64,000 bases of DNA from Shewanella sp. SR44-3 (GTDB lineage Bacteria; Pseudomonadota; Gammaproteobacteria; Enterobacterales; Shewanellaceae): contig NZ_JACJDV010000004.1 in the NCBI RefSeq assembly GCF_014163735.1, positions 120,919-184,918 on the forward strand. The letters are read 5' to 3'. How positions within the stretch are numbered: the first letter of the stretch is position 1; each line of letters starts with the position of its first letter. A program made the translations under genes and the position numbers. Below are positions 1 to 8,914 of this stretch, piece by piece. The notes beneath the pieces are model-generated. The model worked only from the letters and a program-made list of their open reading frames with translations, searched no databases and was not told where the DNA came from.

Positions 1-461
1 CTCTTCAGTAAGATTGAATGCTTATAACAGGCTATAACACCTGGGATCTGGTGTGCCCTATGCCAATAAGTCACCCCATAGCTTTGAATGTCTTGCTTAG
101 CGCAGAGTTGGCACCACTTGAGACACACAGAACCTCCATGACCATATGAAGGTAACTGGCTTTCTCGAAGAGCTTTTGCGCCCTCATTAGCAAGCAAATA
201 CTTTTTAAGTTTACTTGCATGTTCTGGTAAATAAAAAAGAAAAAGTGGTGCTAAGGTTTGCTGGTGTAACAATTCTTCAGGAGACTCTCCTACAGCATGA
301 GATAAATGCTCAATTCCAGCTGTAAGTAAGGGGTGTAGTGAAATTCGATTAGAGCCAAATGCTTTCTCGCAAAATGCTCCTACCTCATCACCAGATATAG
401 CCAGATAACGAATTAACCGTCCTAGCAACAATTCATCTGGTAGCTGTGGAGGCAAAAGCAT
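1..461 (-). CDS. tnsD: Tn7-like target-selection protein TnsD/TniQ (N-terminal part, cut by window edge)
   Basis: About 153 N-terminal codons are visible; the gene continues off the left edge. TniQ-family proteins bind the attachment site and recruit TnsC. The read protein opens with P-x-x-L-P-D-E-L-L-L-G-R-L, a typical TniQ start. It then has a zinc-finger arrangement C117-x2-C120 and C145-x2-H148 with the signature YWHRAHQIPGV between them (about residues 132-142). The ATG at 461 lies 10 bp past the tnsC stop, so it is the fourth gene of the tnsABC-tnsD operon. Its place beside yhiN suggests that it reads the 3' end of yhiN, as Tn7 TnsD reads glmS, but that is inference. A TniQ of another targeting type cannot be excluded without the C-terminus. 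Confidence 0.9.
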   Translation of the reverse strand, partial: MLLPPQLPDELLLGRLIRYLAISGDEVGAFCEKAFGSNRISLHPLLTAGIEHLSHAVGESPEELLHQQTLAPLFLFYLPEHASKLKKYLLANEGAKALRESQLPSYGHGGSVCLKWCQLCAKQDIQSYGVTYWHRAHQIPGVIACYKHSILLK

Positions 462-471
462 GGCTCAAACG

Positions 472-1908
472 CTAACCGAAAGTCTTGAGCGGGTCTTCAC
501 AGAAAAGTCCTGCCGATTTAAGCATATCCAAAGGATTTTCCTCTTCTGATGCTCTCTGTATTAATGCAGGATCTTCAATCAAGGCATGTAAATCATCCTC
601 ATACTGTAACTCAGTGATACGCTCAGCAAATTCAGGATGGTTAGGGCGACTTAGGTCACCAGGTATCGTAACGAATTTACCTTTGGATTCAGTAATAGCT
701 TTAGCTTCTTCTGAAGCCTCATTGTTTGACATCTTTTTTGTAGATTCTTTTTTACGCTTTAATAGAGAAAGCCTTAATTCATCAGTTGCAGGCTTCGATG
801 CTCTAATAGCAATACTTGCTCCTTTATTCAATACATCGGTAGTAATCCGTTCATCTAATGAGCCTATTACTGCTCGTTGTGAAGCGTAAAATATTCGCAC
901 AGCAAGGTCCATATTACCGACTGATAAATTAAAAAGTCTGTCACTCAAGTCCTGAGTCAATGGAGTTTGAACGTTAGTCCACTGTAACTTCCATAATTCA
1001 TCAACAAAAAGTCCCCACTCATCTTCTGAATTTTTAAGTAAACCAATGTCAAAATAGCCTCCACTTTCGGCTCGTCGTGCAGCTTTAAGTGTTTTGCTTA
1101 ATAACTTATCAAATGGTGGATTTGCACAAAATAAAATTGGTATGCCAAGGTTATTCATCAAATTATGTAAGAAACCTAATAATCGCTCAGCGCCACCGGC
1201 TTTAGCTGTATTTAGGTTTTGCATCTCATCTATAACTAAGATCCCTAAAAAATTAGACTTCATTTTTGCTTCAATCTGTTTTATTAACAGTGCAATAGTA
1301 TTCTGTGGTTTAGTATTCTTAATTTCGAGCTTTCTATCAATTTCATCTAAAATCCGATGGCAAAGCCCTTTAACACTTGAATCATCAGGACAATCGACCT
1401 TAAGCCACACAACTTGTGTTAATGGTAATGACATACCTTTATAAGATTGATGTTTAATTACATCAGGGTAGATACTTAATACCTGCTCTAGCATCGATGT
1501 TTTACCAACGCCGCTTTCGCCAATGATTGTTATCCCACACCCTTTAGGTTTAAAGAATCCAGTATTAGGCTCTATGCTAGGCCTTTCATCCAGTGAATAA
1601 TGAAGGTAATTCATTGTGGTTGGCGACAGAGGTTCTTTAGATGAATATCCATCTTTTATCGCGATTTCAACAGCCCTAAAGACATCAAAGTAAACTAGCT
1701 GAGGCTGGCGAAGTCTTTTTATACGAGTTAAGTACTCCACGCGAATTTCAGGATCGTTTTGAGTATCCTCGGTTAAGCACTTTGGATAATTTGCCAATTT
1801 ATCCACTAACTCTTCATCCGTTAATTTCTTAGGGAGTGATTCAATAAGTGCATTCCCGACGTGTTCAGGTAAAATAGCTTTCTGATAATAGGCATTCTCA
1901 ACATACAT
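472..1908 (-). CDS. tnsC: Tn7-like transposition regulator TnsC (AAA+ ATPase)
   Basis: The 478-residue protein is an AAA+ ATPase of the TnsC type. It links the target-bound TnsD/TniQ to the TnsAB transposase and takes part in target immunity. The Walker A motif GESGVGKT is at residues 130-137 and the Walker B motif ILVIDEMQ at 223-230. Length is near that of Tn7 TnsC (about 555 residues) but somewhat shorter. The ATG shares one base with the tnsB stop (TAATG), which indicates translational coupling. The C-terminal 100 residues are rich in charged residues, as expected for the TnsA/TnsD contact region of the family, though this was not aligned. Confidence 0.95.
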   Translation of the reverse strand: MYVENAYYQKAILPEHVGNALIESLPKKLTDEELVDKLANYPKCLTEDTQNDPEIRVEYLTRIKRLRQPQLVYFDVFRAVEIAIKDGYSSKEPLSPTTMNYLHYSLDERPSIEPNTGFFKPKGCGITIIGESGVGKTSMLEQVLSIYPDVIKHQSYKGMSLPLTQVVWLKVDCPDDSSVKGLCHRILDEIDRKLEIKNTKPQNTIALLIKQIEAKMKSNFLGILVIDEMQNLNTAKAGGAERLLGFLHNLMNNLGIPILFCANPPFDKLLSKTLKAARRAESGGYFDIGLLKNSEDEWGLFVDELWKLQWTNVQTPLTQDLSDRLFNLSVGNMDLAVRIFYASQRAVIGSLDERITTDVLNKGASIAIRASKPATDELRLSLLKRKKESTKKMSNNEASEEAKAITESKGKFVTIPGDLSRPNHPEFAERITELQYEDDLHALIEDPALIQRASEEENPLDMLKSAGLFCEDPLKTFG

Positions 1909-4067
1909 TAGTCATGATCCTTTTTACGCTTCAGCAATGACACCACTTTTTGATTCCGCTCTTCTGACCATTGCTCAACATAATTAGTCTCTTCTTTTTT
2001 GCGTTCTACCTTTACTGAACTGCTGGACAATCGAGCATCCTCAATCGCCTCTCTTCTTCGCTCTTTCATGCCTCGTGTACGCTCCACTTTAGAGGATAAA
2101 GAAGGCGCATTCTTGGCCTCACCTCGAGCATGCTTCACAATAGCTTTTCGACGCTGATGCTGTTCTACAGATTTTGCATCAGGTTTAGCTCGTTTTTTAT
2201 CGAGTTTTTTCCAATCTTCAAAAAACAAAACATCAGCTCGATGTAGACCTTCAAGACTAGAAGACTGCAACATTAATGAACATCGAGTGAATCCTTCCAT
2301 TTTTTGCAGCCTCACATAAATGAATGAGGAATTATCTTGATCGATTCGTGCCTCCATTGACCAACGAGATCCAGAGCGAGCAATCGTTTTCCAATCTTCG
2401 AACTCTGGCCGATCACATTCATAGTACATATCGTCGTTGAGTCTTATTCCTTTAGATGTCATAGAAACCGTTTCTACAGGTAATAATCGACTTCTAACTT
2501 CAGCCTCATTTACCTTATTTAGGGCATGTAAATGTTTATCTAGGTGAAAATTCCAATAATTTAGAGGGCAAGGTTTATTTCCGGACTCGATAAACAAGCG
2601 GCTCTGCCCAGCTAAGCTGTCTAAGTATTGCCGATTAAGTGACAAAACCTCATCAACAAGTAATGTCGTGACTTCTTTTAGAGTAAATATTGCATCAGCT
2701 CTTGGATCACGATCCCCACGAGTATTTGGTCGCCCAAGAGTGGTTCCCTGAAGTTCGTGATTTAATCGCTTATTCAACATATTGAAACGCTGCTCTATCG
2801 TACCTTTTCGGTCGGCTCTATAAGGAGGGGCAATGCTAAGGTGACCTATCAAAGGGACTGCTAAATCTTCAGCATTTTTACAGATGAACTCCCCTCTGTC
2901 ACATAAAAGACGTTGGGGAATATGATTACATGGCCAATCTTTATCTTCGATCTCGATACCAAATTGAGCACAGTACTCTTTTTTAGAAGAGGCACAATTA
3001 ACCAAAGCCTGACGCCCCGCGCGCCAAGAAGCAAACTCCATTGATACATGCATACCAACAATCATCCGACTTTCTTTATCTATAATAAGATAAAGTGTTG
3101 GTCGGCCTAAAACATGGTTACGCCTAATTTCAGATACTACATGTACATCTAGAACGGTAGCATCCAACTCAAAACAACTACCAGGTACTTCAGTATGATC
3201 CGTTGATGACCCTGATAAACCTCTGAGGTTGCGGTCAAAATAACCTAAAGATGTCTGTTTTCTAATTATCTCTTGCCTAGGGATCAATCTGTTAACCCAA
3301 TAAATAAAGGCCCTATAGCTCGGAACACATACCTCACGTTGCTCAATATCTGCAGAAATTAATTCATCTGCATAAAACTCTTTTAACATCTGATCGTATA
3401 CCCGACTATGAGTGGCAGCCTTTCCCCTCAAGCCATAACACTTCATCGCTTTAAGGAACTTAACTTTATCCTCTTCACTAGTATTTACCCCTTTTGGAAC
3501 AATAAGCCCTGGAGTGGATACCTGAATAGGAGACCCTCTTTTTACGTCTCCAGCAATCCGTGGCTGCCCCGCGCCTCCAGAATTTTTGTATGCTGGGAGC
3601 AATGCGTTAAGCTCTTGTCCATACTTCCAAAACAGATTGAGGGACCGATATAAACCTTGAACGTATGTGTTTTGCTTCTTAGCGTGCCTTGCAACGATTT
3701 TACACCTTGGATTAAGTGAAACCTCCAGAAGAAAATTTGGATCACTGATTAACTCTTTAATTTGATGGAAACGAAAATTTCTCTTATTTTTATGTGCTTC
3801 AGAGAGCGTTTCCTCAGCAACAAGCTGGTAGAAGGGAGCTAAATAATCAGACGGGGATGCTTGGCCATTTTCTATTGCTTCAATAAATATAGCGACAGAG
3901 ACAGCTATGGGTCTTTGGAGATTAGAATCATCCGTAAGCCTGAAAATCACAATTATTGAATCATCAGGGTAATGACTTAAAACTCGGTAAGTTCCATCTT
4001 GAATCTCACCAACGTCCTCAAAAACCCAAACACTATTTAATTCAACTTGCATTTTGCTGCTCTCCAA
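1908..4067 (-). CDS. tnsB: Tn7-like transposase subunit TnsB (DDE recombinase)
   Basis: The 719-residue protein has the order expected of TnsB: an N-terminal DNA-binding region, an rve-type RNase H fold in the middle and a basic C-terminal tail. TnsB binds the end repeats and cuts and joins the 3' ends of the element. Candidate catalytic residues are D302 (in FELDATV), D390 (in LLCDRGEF) and E425 (in TIEQRFNML), a spacing normal for the family. The basic, lysine- and arginine-rich C-terminus (from about residue 625) corresponds to the segment that contacts TnsC in Tn7. The start overlaps the end of tnsA by 26 bp. The gene appears intact. Confidence 0.95.
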   Translation of the reverse strand: MESSKMQVELNSVWVFEDVGEIQDGTYRVLSHYPDDSIIVIFRLTDDSNLQRPIAVSVAIFIEAIENGQASPSDYLAPFYQLVAEETLSEAHKNKRNFRFHQIKELISDPNFLLEVSLNPRCKIVARHAKKQNTYVQGLYRSLNLFWKYGQELNALLPAYKNSGGAGQPRIAGDVKRGSPIQVSTPGLIVPKGVNTSEEDKVKFLKAMKCYGLRGKAATHSRVYDQMLKEFYADELISADIEQREVCVPSYRAFIYWVNRLIPRQEIIRKQTSLGYFDRNLRGLSGSSTDHTEVPGSCFELDATVLDVHVVSEIRRNHVLGRPTLYLIIDKESRMIVGMHVSMEFASWRAGRQALVNCASSKKEYCAQFGIEIEDKDWPCNHIPQRLLCDRGEFICKNAEDLAVPLIGHLSIAPPYRADRKGTIEQRFNMLNKRLNHELQGTTLGRPNTRGDRDPRADAIFTLKEVTTLLVDEVLSLNRQYLDSLAGQSRLFIESGNKPCPLNYWNFHLDKHLHALNKVNEAEVRSRLLPVETVSMTSKGIRLNDDMYYECDRPEFEDWKTIARSGSRWSMEARIDQDNSSFIYVRLQKMEGFTRCSLMLQSSSLEGLHRADVLFFEDWKKLDKKRAKPDAKSVEQHQRRKAIVKHARGEAKNAPSLSSKVERTRGMKERRREAIEDARLSSSSVKVERKKEETNYVEQWSEERNQKVVSLLKRKKDHD

Positions 4068-4869
4068 CTTGCCTCGCCACCTTTACAACCTGCAAAATTC
4101 CACTTTCAGCTATAGGCTTATTAAGGTCTACACAAACTTGCTTTGTCGCTAGCAAAACCTTCAATAAAACTAAGGCGTCATCATGTTCAACATTCAGTTC
4201 ACGAATAAAGTCATTACATAAATCTTCAATTAAATTAGTTCCTAATTTAACAATAGACTTAGCTTTTTCAATTGTGTCATTTTGAAAATTACTCCCTTGT
4301 CGATACGGTGAAGTGAACCATTGAATATTTCGAGATTGGATTTGAGTCTGCTCTGTCATTGAAAATATATGAAATGCAATACCTTGTAGCTGCCACCAAA
4401 CCCTCTCAATATCGAGCTTTTCAGCTGTACGTTTATCTTTTAGATCATCAGCAGGCTTAACACTTATCGCCTCATACCAAGTTTTAGTGCCGTCAGTCAG
4501 AGTTAAAAGAAAATCAGTCGTCATCACATTGAAACATTTTTCTTTTGTCATTGGGATTATCGGATGATCGACATCTAGTGTTTTTGCTAGTCTGACCGAA
4601 AGGTCGAGTGGGAGAAGGGGAAATTGCTCACGAATATCAATAACAGGATCACAAAACTCTGCTAGGTAGAAAAAGCATGATTCTTGCTCTGATAATGTGT
4701 GGTGAACTCGGTTAGATTTGATTCCATCGATTTTACCGCTATTTCCGGCAGAATTAACATCTTGTACACGCAACCAAGGCATGTACGCATCACCTTCACC
4801 TAAGCCATAATTATTCTTCAATGCTCGCTGATAATCTTTAAGATTCTCTAGCTTCCTAAACCGTCCCAA
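4042..4869 (-). CDS. tnsA: Tn7-like transposase subunit TnsA (endonuclease)
   Basis: TnsA cuts the 5' ends of the element, which gives Tn7 its cut-and-paste mode. The 275-residue protein is close to the length of Tn7 TnsA (273). The candidate restriction-enzyme-like active site is E61 or E63 in LSEQE, D119 in VMTTDF and K138 in AISVKP. In Tn7 a glutamine sits two residues before the lysine; here that position is S136. The start is TTG at 4869, with GGAG nine bases upstream on the minus strand; no in-frame ATG fits better. It is the first gene of the operon and the one nearest the element end, as in the right end of Tn7. Confidence 0.93.
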   Translation of the reverse strand: MGRFRKLENLKDYQRALKNNYGLGEGDAYMPWLRVQDVNSAGNSGKIDGIKSNRVHHTLSEQESCFFYLAEFCDPVIDIREQFPLLPLDLSVRLAKTLDVDHPIIPMTKEKCFNVMTTDFLLTLTDGTKTWYEAISVKPADDLKDKRTAEKLDIERVWWQLQGIAFHIFSMTEQTQIQSRNIQWFTSPYRQGSNFQNDTIEKAKSIVKLGTNLIEDLCNDFIRELNVEHDDALVLLKVLLATKQVCVDLNKPIAESGILQVVKVARQVGEQQNAS

Positions 4870-4901
4870 GTTAATTCACTCCATAGCATTTGATAAAGTG
4901 A

Positions 4902-4907
4902 ATTATA
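4902..4907 (-). promoter_or_regulatory. Putative -10 box of the tnsABCD promoter
   Basis: TATAAT on the minus strand lies 33 bases upstream of the TTG start of tnsA. No good -35 hexamer is seen at 16-18 bases; that stretch is occupied by the innermost TnsB-type repeat. The position fits an autoregulated transposase promoter, but it is a prediction only. Confidence 0.45.
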
Positions 4908-4908
4908 G

Positions 4909-4991
4909 CTTAGTGTACAGACTTTATTATTCCAAAATGAACTTATGTACAAACTTTATTGCTTGTGTACAAACTTTATTGTGCCAAAACA
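4909..4991 (-). mobile_element. Right-type end of the Tn7-like element with three TnsB-type repeats
   Basis: Read on the minus strand from 4991 inward, the terminus TGTTTTGG is followed at once by three 22-bp repeats at 4962-4983, 4942-4963 and 4909-4930. Each contains the core AATAAAGT(T/C)TGTACA. This is the Tn7 layout: eight terminal bases, then repeats with ACAATAAAGTCT as core. The first two repeats overlap by two bases. A minus-strand TATAAT at 4902-4907 lies directly inside the third repeat and could be the tnsA -10 box, so TnsB binding may repress the operon. The next five bases (4992-4996, AACTA) would be the target duplication and hold the yhiN stop codon. The other end is outside the window. 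Confidence 0.88.
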
Positions 4992-4993
4992 AA

Positions 4994-6178
4994 CTACACC
5001 GTTTGGCCGGCGGCGACCCCTGAGGCCCAGGCCCATTGGAAGTTGAACCCTCCAAGCCAGCCACTGACGTCCATGACTTCGCCGACAAAGAATAACCCGG
5101 GTACCTTGCTGGCCTCCATGGTTTTCGACGATAGCTCGTTAGTATCCACGCCCCCAAGGGTGACTTCGGCGGTGCGATAGCCTTCGGTGCCATTCATTAA
5201 TACTGTCCACTGGTGTAAATTGGCCACAACGGCGGCGCGCTCGGCGTGGAGCAGTTGATTTAATGCCTTGTTTAACAAGGCTTCATCAAATAACACTTCC
5301 ACCAGCCGCTTAGGCAACCAAAGACTTAAAGTGTTTTTAAGGCTTTGCTTGGGGTGGGCAACTTGTTGTAACTCCAGCGCGTTTGCCGCATCCATATTGG
5401 GCAGTAAGTCGATTTCTATGGTTTCGCCGGCTTTCCAGTAATTAGAAATTTGCAAGATAGCCGGGCCAGATAAGCCACGATGGGTGAATAGCAGCGCTTC
5501 ACTAAATTGAGTGCCATCTTTTGCAGTGATTCTACTGGGCACTGCTATGCCTGAAAGTGGCTCGAAGCGGGTTTTATCTTCCAAGTGCCAAGTGAAAGGC
5601 ACTAGGCCTGCATGTGTTGGCAGTACCTTTAAGCCAAACTGCTCAGCGATATGATAACCAAAAGGCGTGGCGCCAAGTTTGGGCATTGAAAGCCCACCGG
5701 TGGCGATGACTAACGAGTCACAGCTCAAATCACCTGCCGATGTGGTTAGCATAAATTGGCCAGTTTCAGTCTTAGCGATAGTCAGTATTTCAGTGCGCAG
5801 CTTGATATTCACCCCCGCCCAATCACATTCTGTGGTGAGCATGGCGACTATTTCTTTGGCTGAGTCATTGCAAAACAGCTGGCCATGATCCCGCTCGTGG
5901 TATTCAATACCGTGGCGATCAACCATTTCGATAAACTGCTGTGATGGGTAGCGTGCTAGTGCTGATTTTACAAAATGACTGTTACCGCAGATAAAATTAG
6001 CGGGCTCAACCTTTTGATTAGTGAAATTACAGCGGCCGCCACCGCTGATCAAGATTTTACGCCCAAGTTGCTTGGCATTATCCAGTAGCAGCACATCACG
6101 GCCTCGGTAACCAGCAGTCAGAGCACACATTAACCCTGCGGCGCCTGCACCGATAATAATTACGTCATGATGTTTCAC
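4994..6178 (-). CDS. yhiN: YhiN/HI0933-family FAD-dependent oxidoreductase
   Basis: The 394-residue protein starts with the FAD dinucleotide-binding motif I-I-G-A-G-A-A-G-L-M (residues 9-18) and a GRKILISGGGRCNFTN segment typical of the HI0933/BaiN-like flavoproteins. It ends with the family FNFQWAWASGVAAG segment. The precise reaction of this family in proteobacteria is not established. The conserved C-terminal coding region is next to the Tn7-like end, and the stop codon lies in the presumed 5-bp target duplication, so the gene is intact. It is transcribed toward the transposon in the same direction as tnsABCD, so read-through into the element is possible. Confidence 0.92.
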   Translation of the reverse strand: MKHHDVIIIGAGAAGLMCALTAGYRGRDVLLLDNAKQLGRKILISGGGRCNFTNQKVEPANFICGNSHFVKSALARYPSQQFIEMVDRHGIEYHERDHGQLFCNDSAKEIVAMLTTECDWAGVNIKLRTEILTIAKTETGQFMLTTSAGDLSCDSLVIATGGLSMPKLGATPFGYHIAEQFGLKVLPTHAGLVPFTWHLEDKTRFEPLSGIAVPSRITAKDGTQFSEALLFTHRGLSGPAILQISNYWKAGETIEIDLLPNMDAANALELQQVAHPKQSLKNTLSLWLPKRLVEVLFDEALLNKALNQLLHAERAAVVANLHQWTVLMNGTEGYRTAEVTLGGVDTNELSSKTMEASKVPGLFFVGEVMDVSGWLGGFNFQWAWASGVAAGQTV

Positions 6179-6522
6179 TGTCTCTCTCCAACTGCAACTG
6201 AGTTTGTGTAAATCGTTAGCACTTAATTAATGCTAAGCAAAAAGTGTCGCTATTGTAGCATTCAGCTGATGATTGGCTAGCTGTGATACTGGTTTACCGC
6301 TCAAGCTTTAGAGGCTCCAATCTATGCTGCTCTTCAATTCAGTTTTTCTACAAGCTTTGGACGCCTGCCTTTCACTTACACATTTGGTGGCTTATCTTGT
6401 ATAGACAAGGAAAATAGTTATTAAAAAATAAGTCTTTTTCTTTAAACACAAAAAAGGATGCCATTAGCATCCTCTTGTTTACGACCATAATTTCTGATGG
6501 AAATAATCCATGACGACTATTT
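6179..6522. other. Intergenic region between gpsA and yhiN
   Basis: These 344 bases separate two genes transcribed in the same (minus) direction. Apart from the gpsA terminator at 6455-6473 I see no gene. The part nearest yhiN should contain its promoter, but no clear boxes were recognised. Confidence 0.6.
6455..6473 (-). terminator. Rho-independent terminator after gpsA
   Basis: A 7-bp stem (AGGATGC / GCATCCT) with loop CATTA is followed on the minus strand by a run of T. It lies 50 bases past the gpsA stop and would end the yibN-secB-gpsA transcript. Confidence 0.85.
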
Positions 6523-7545
6523 CTATGGACTTTGCCTTACTGTTTCAGACTTTTTATCGCGACTAAGAAGTTGTTTCGCGGCCTCCACAGGGGCTTTACC
6601 TTGGTACAAGACTTGGTAAATTTGCTCTGTGATGGGCATTTCTACTCCTAGGCGCTTAGCCAAGGTATAGACTTCTTTGGTGTTGCGATAACCTTCAACC
6701 ACTTGACCAATTTCGTTTTGAGCCGTGATAACATCACAACCTTTACCTATGGCCATGCCAAAACGACGGTTACGTGACTGGTTATCAGTACACGTTAGCA
6801 CTAAATCCCCCAGACCTGCCATGCCGATAAAGCTTTCTGCCGATGCGCCAAGAGCAACACCTAAACGAGTAAGTTCAACTAAGCCTCGGGTGATTAACGC
6901 TGTACGGGCGTTAGCGCCAAAACCTATGCCATCAGACATACCTGCGCCGATGGCGATAACATTTTTGACCGCACCGCCAAGTTGTAAGCCAGTAAAATCA
7001 TCATTGGCATAAACCCGCAGGCGTTTAGGACTATGAAGCAGCTCAACCAATTCATTGGTAAAGCTTGGGCATGTGCCCGCCACGGCGATTGCCGTTGGCA
7101 TCCCTGCAGCTAACTCTTTAGCAAACGTAGGCCCAGACAATACCGCTAACGGATAGCTGTCACCCAATTGTTCGCGAGCCACATCTTGCAATAAGCGTCC
7201 CGTTTCGGGCTCAAGCCCTTTGGTCGCCCACACAATACGACTGTCTTTACGCAGTAAAGGTTTGGCTTGTTTAAGTACATCACCGAACACATGACTTGGC
7301 ACAACCACTAGGATATTTTTGCTGGCAGCCAAGGCTTTAGCCAAATCAGTCTCGATTGCTAAACAATCGGGGAAGCGGATCCCAGGCAAAAAGCGCTCAT
7401 TGCTACGACTGTCAGCTAACACTTGCATACCTTTAGGATCATGACCCCAAAGCAAGGTTTTGTGACCGTTGCTGGCTAAAGAAATGGCAAGGGCGGTGCC
7501 ATAAGACCCCGCCCCCAATACCGTAATCTCGGCAGTATTATTCAT
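6523..7545 (-). CDS. gpsA: Glycerol-3-phosphate dehydrogenase [NAD(P)+]
   Basis: GpsA reduces dihydroxyacetone phosphate to sn-glycerol 3-phosphate, the backbone for phospholipids. It supplies the acyl acceptor used by PlsB, also encoded in this window. The N-terminus [20 protein letters not shown] holds the GxGxxG nucleotide-binding motif. Later [10 protein letters not shown] and [20 protein letters not shown] are family signatures. The ATG at 7545 is chosen because it precedes the Rossmann strand directly and gives the normal length (340 residues); an in-frame start at 7632 would put 29 extra residues inside secB. The gene follows secB by four bases, the same order as in E. coli. Confidence 0.97.
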   Translation of the reverse strand: MNNTAEITVLGAGSYGTALAISLASNGHKTLLWGHDPKGMQVLADSRSNERFLPGIRFPDCLAIETDLAKALAASKNILVVVPSHVFGDVLKQAKPLLRKDSRIVWATKGLEPETGRLLQDVAREQLGDSYPLAVLSGPTFAKELAAGMPTAIAVAGTCPSFTNELVELLHSPKRLRVYANDDFTGLQLGGAVKNVIAIGAGMSDGIGFGANARTALITRGLVELTRLGVALGASAESFIGMAGLGDLVLTCTDNQSRNRRFGMAIGKGCDVITAQNEIGQVVEGYRNTKEVYTLAKRLGVEMPITEQIYQVLYQGKAPVEAAKQLLSRDKKSETVRQSP

Positions 7546-7549
7546 AAAT

Positions 7550-8035
7550 TTATGCGTTTGCTTCTTCAACTGCTGGCGCTTCTGCCGCTGCTGCTTGGCG
7601 TTGCTGAACATATTGTGCAAATAATGCATCAAAGTTTACTGGCGCTAGGTTTAACTGTGGGAAAGTACCACGACCAACTAGGCTACCAACAAGTTCACGA
7701 GCGTACGGGAATAGCACGTTAGGACAATATGCACCTAAAGAGTGAGCCAGTTGCTGCTCTGTCAAACCTTGGATAGAGAAAATACCCGCTTGCTGAACTT
7801 CACATAAAAATGCCGTTTCATCACCGTTTGTAGCAGTAACCGTCAGTGATAACACCACTTCATAAACGTCATCTGATAATTTGTTGCTACGAGTGTCTAA
7901 ATCCAGTTTAACTTCTGGGTTCCACTCTTTTTGAAATACAGCTGGGCTGTTTGGTGTTTCGAAAGACAAATCCTTTGTATAAATACGCTGAATGTTGAAT
8001 TGTGGTGCTTGTTGTTCGTTGTTTGCTTCAGCCAT
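7550..8035 (-). CDS. secB: Protein-export chaperone SecB
   Basis: SecB is the cytosolic tetrameric chaperone that holds preproteins unfolded and hands them to SecA. The 161-residue protein has the family core: [20 protein letters not shown] near the N-terminus, then GIFSIQGL and [11 protein letters not shown]. The C-terminal tail is unusually alanine- and glutamate-rich ([14 protein letters not shown]). The yibN-secB-gpsA order matches that of E. coli except that no grxC gene lies between yibN and secB. Confidence 0.97.
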   Translation of the reverse strand: MAEANNEQQAPQFNIQRIYTKDLSFETPNSPAVFQKEWNPEVKLDLDTRSNKLSDDVYEVVLSLTVTATNGDETAFLCEVQQAGIFSIQGLTEQQLAHSLGAYCPNVLFPYARELVGSLVGRGTFPQLNLAPVNFDALFAQYVQQRQAAAAEAPAVEEANA

Positions 8036-8172
8036 AATTTCCTACCTTTCAATGTTAATTAGCCTTCTACGAGGCTTATTCTATGCTTGGGTGGTGATAA
8101 TTGACCTTGCCCAAGCTTTAAATAATCAATTGTCGTAAAGCCCCAATAGCCCACAACAACCAATACTGAGTT

Positions 8173-8607
8173 TTACTTTTTACTTTTTACTAATGGCAAA
8201 TTAGCTGCTTGCCATTCATCCATGCCACCCTTAAGGTTATGGATGTTTTCGAAACCTTGTTTAACAAGTAATTGTGCCGCTTGCGATGATGTCATACCAG
8301 TCTTACATACTAATATAATGGGGTTGGCTTTATATTTTTCAAGGGCGCTGAGCTGATTATTTTTGATTTCAGCCAGTGAGATGTTTAACCCATCGATAAT
8401 GTGGCCCTTACGAAAATCCTCTTTAGCACGCACATCGACAACTTTTGCATTCTGCTTGTTGACGAGCTGAGTCAATTCTTGATGACTAATATTTTTCACT
8501 TTAGAGGTACCAGCTTTAATCACGCTGATAACCAGAGCACTAAATAAACCTACCCAAGCCAAACTTAGAATTGGATTCGCTTGAAAAAACTCAATATATG
8601 CTTGCAT
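8173..8607 (-). CDS. yibN: Membrane-anchored rhodanese-like protein YibN
   Basis: The 144-residue protein has one N-terminal transmembrane segment (about residues 12-30) and a single rhodanese domain. The active-site loop is CKTGMTS with the cysteine at about residue 101, the position that carries persulfide sulfur in rhodaneses. The physiological sulfur acceptor is not known. It is the first gene of the minus-strand yibN-secB-gpsA group and is divergent from gpmI. Confidence 0.9.
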   Translation of the reverse strand: MQAYIEFFQANPILSLAWVGLFSALVISVIKAGTSKVKNISHQELTQLVNKQNAKVVDVRAKEDFRKGHIIDGLNISLAEIKNNQLSALEKYKANPIILVCKTGMTSSQAAQLLVKQGFENIHNLKGGMDEWQAANLPLVKSKK

Positions 8608-8914
8608 TTGTACTGCCTATGGTCAATTTGGCTAAAATTAATAGGCCAAGAGTATACCCATTGCCACACTAGATTGCAGCACTATATCAATGTAGCGGGC
8701 GATGGATTTATTTTTAGATCACACTATCAAGAGATTTATCATTTAAGTGGCGATGGTATAAACCCTTACCCAGCTGATTTGGGTTGCTTTTTAATGATGA
8801 ATTTATGGGGTAGTTCAAAGCTTGATTGTAAATGCCTTTTTCAGCCCAGTGATAAGTAGTAATATTCATACAATTGTTGCTTTATATTTCTCTTAAAACT
8901 TAGAAGGTACTCCC
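8608..8914. other. Divergent promoter region between yibN and gpmI
   Basis: These 307 bases lie between divergent housekeeping genes and should hold promoters for both. A short hairpin with arms ACCCA/TGGGT (8768-8784) followed by a run of T is visible on the plus strand and could be a leader terminator upstream of gpmI, but it is weak. A reading frame across this region (8581-8859) looks non-coding. Confidence 0.45.

Noticed and set aside
1..4991. Tn7-like region as a CRISPR-associated transposon
   Set aside because: No cas genes or repeats are visible in the part present, and TnsABC are separate genes; the cargo is outside the window so this cannot be decided.
8581..8859. A 92-codon plus-strand frame between yibN and gpmI
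   Set aside because: It starts inside the divergent yibN gene, has no recognisable protein features and lacks a ribosome site; it looks like chance.
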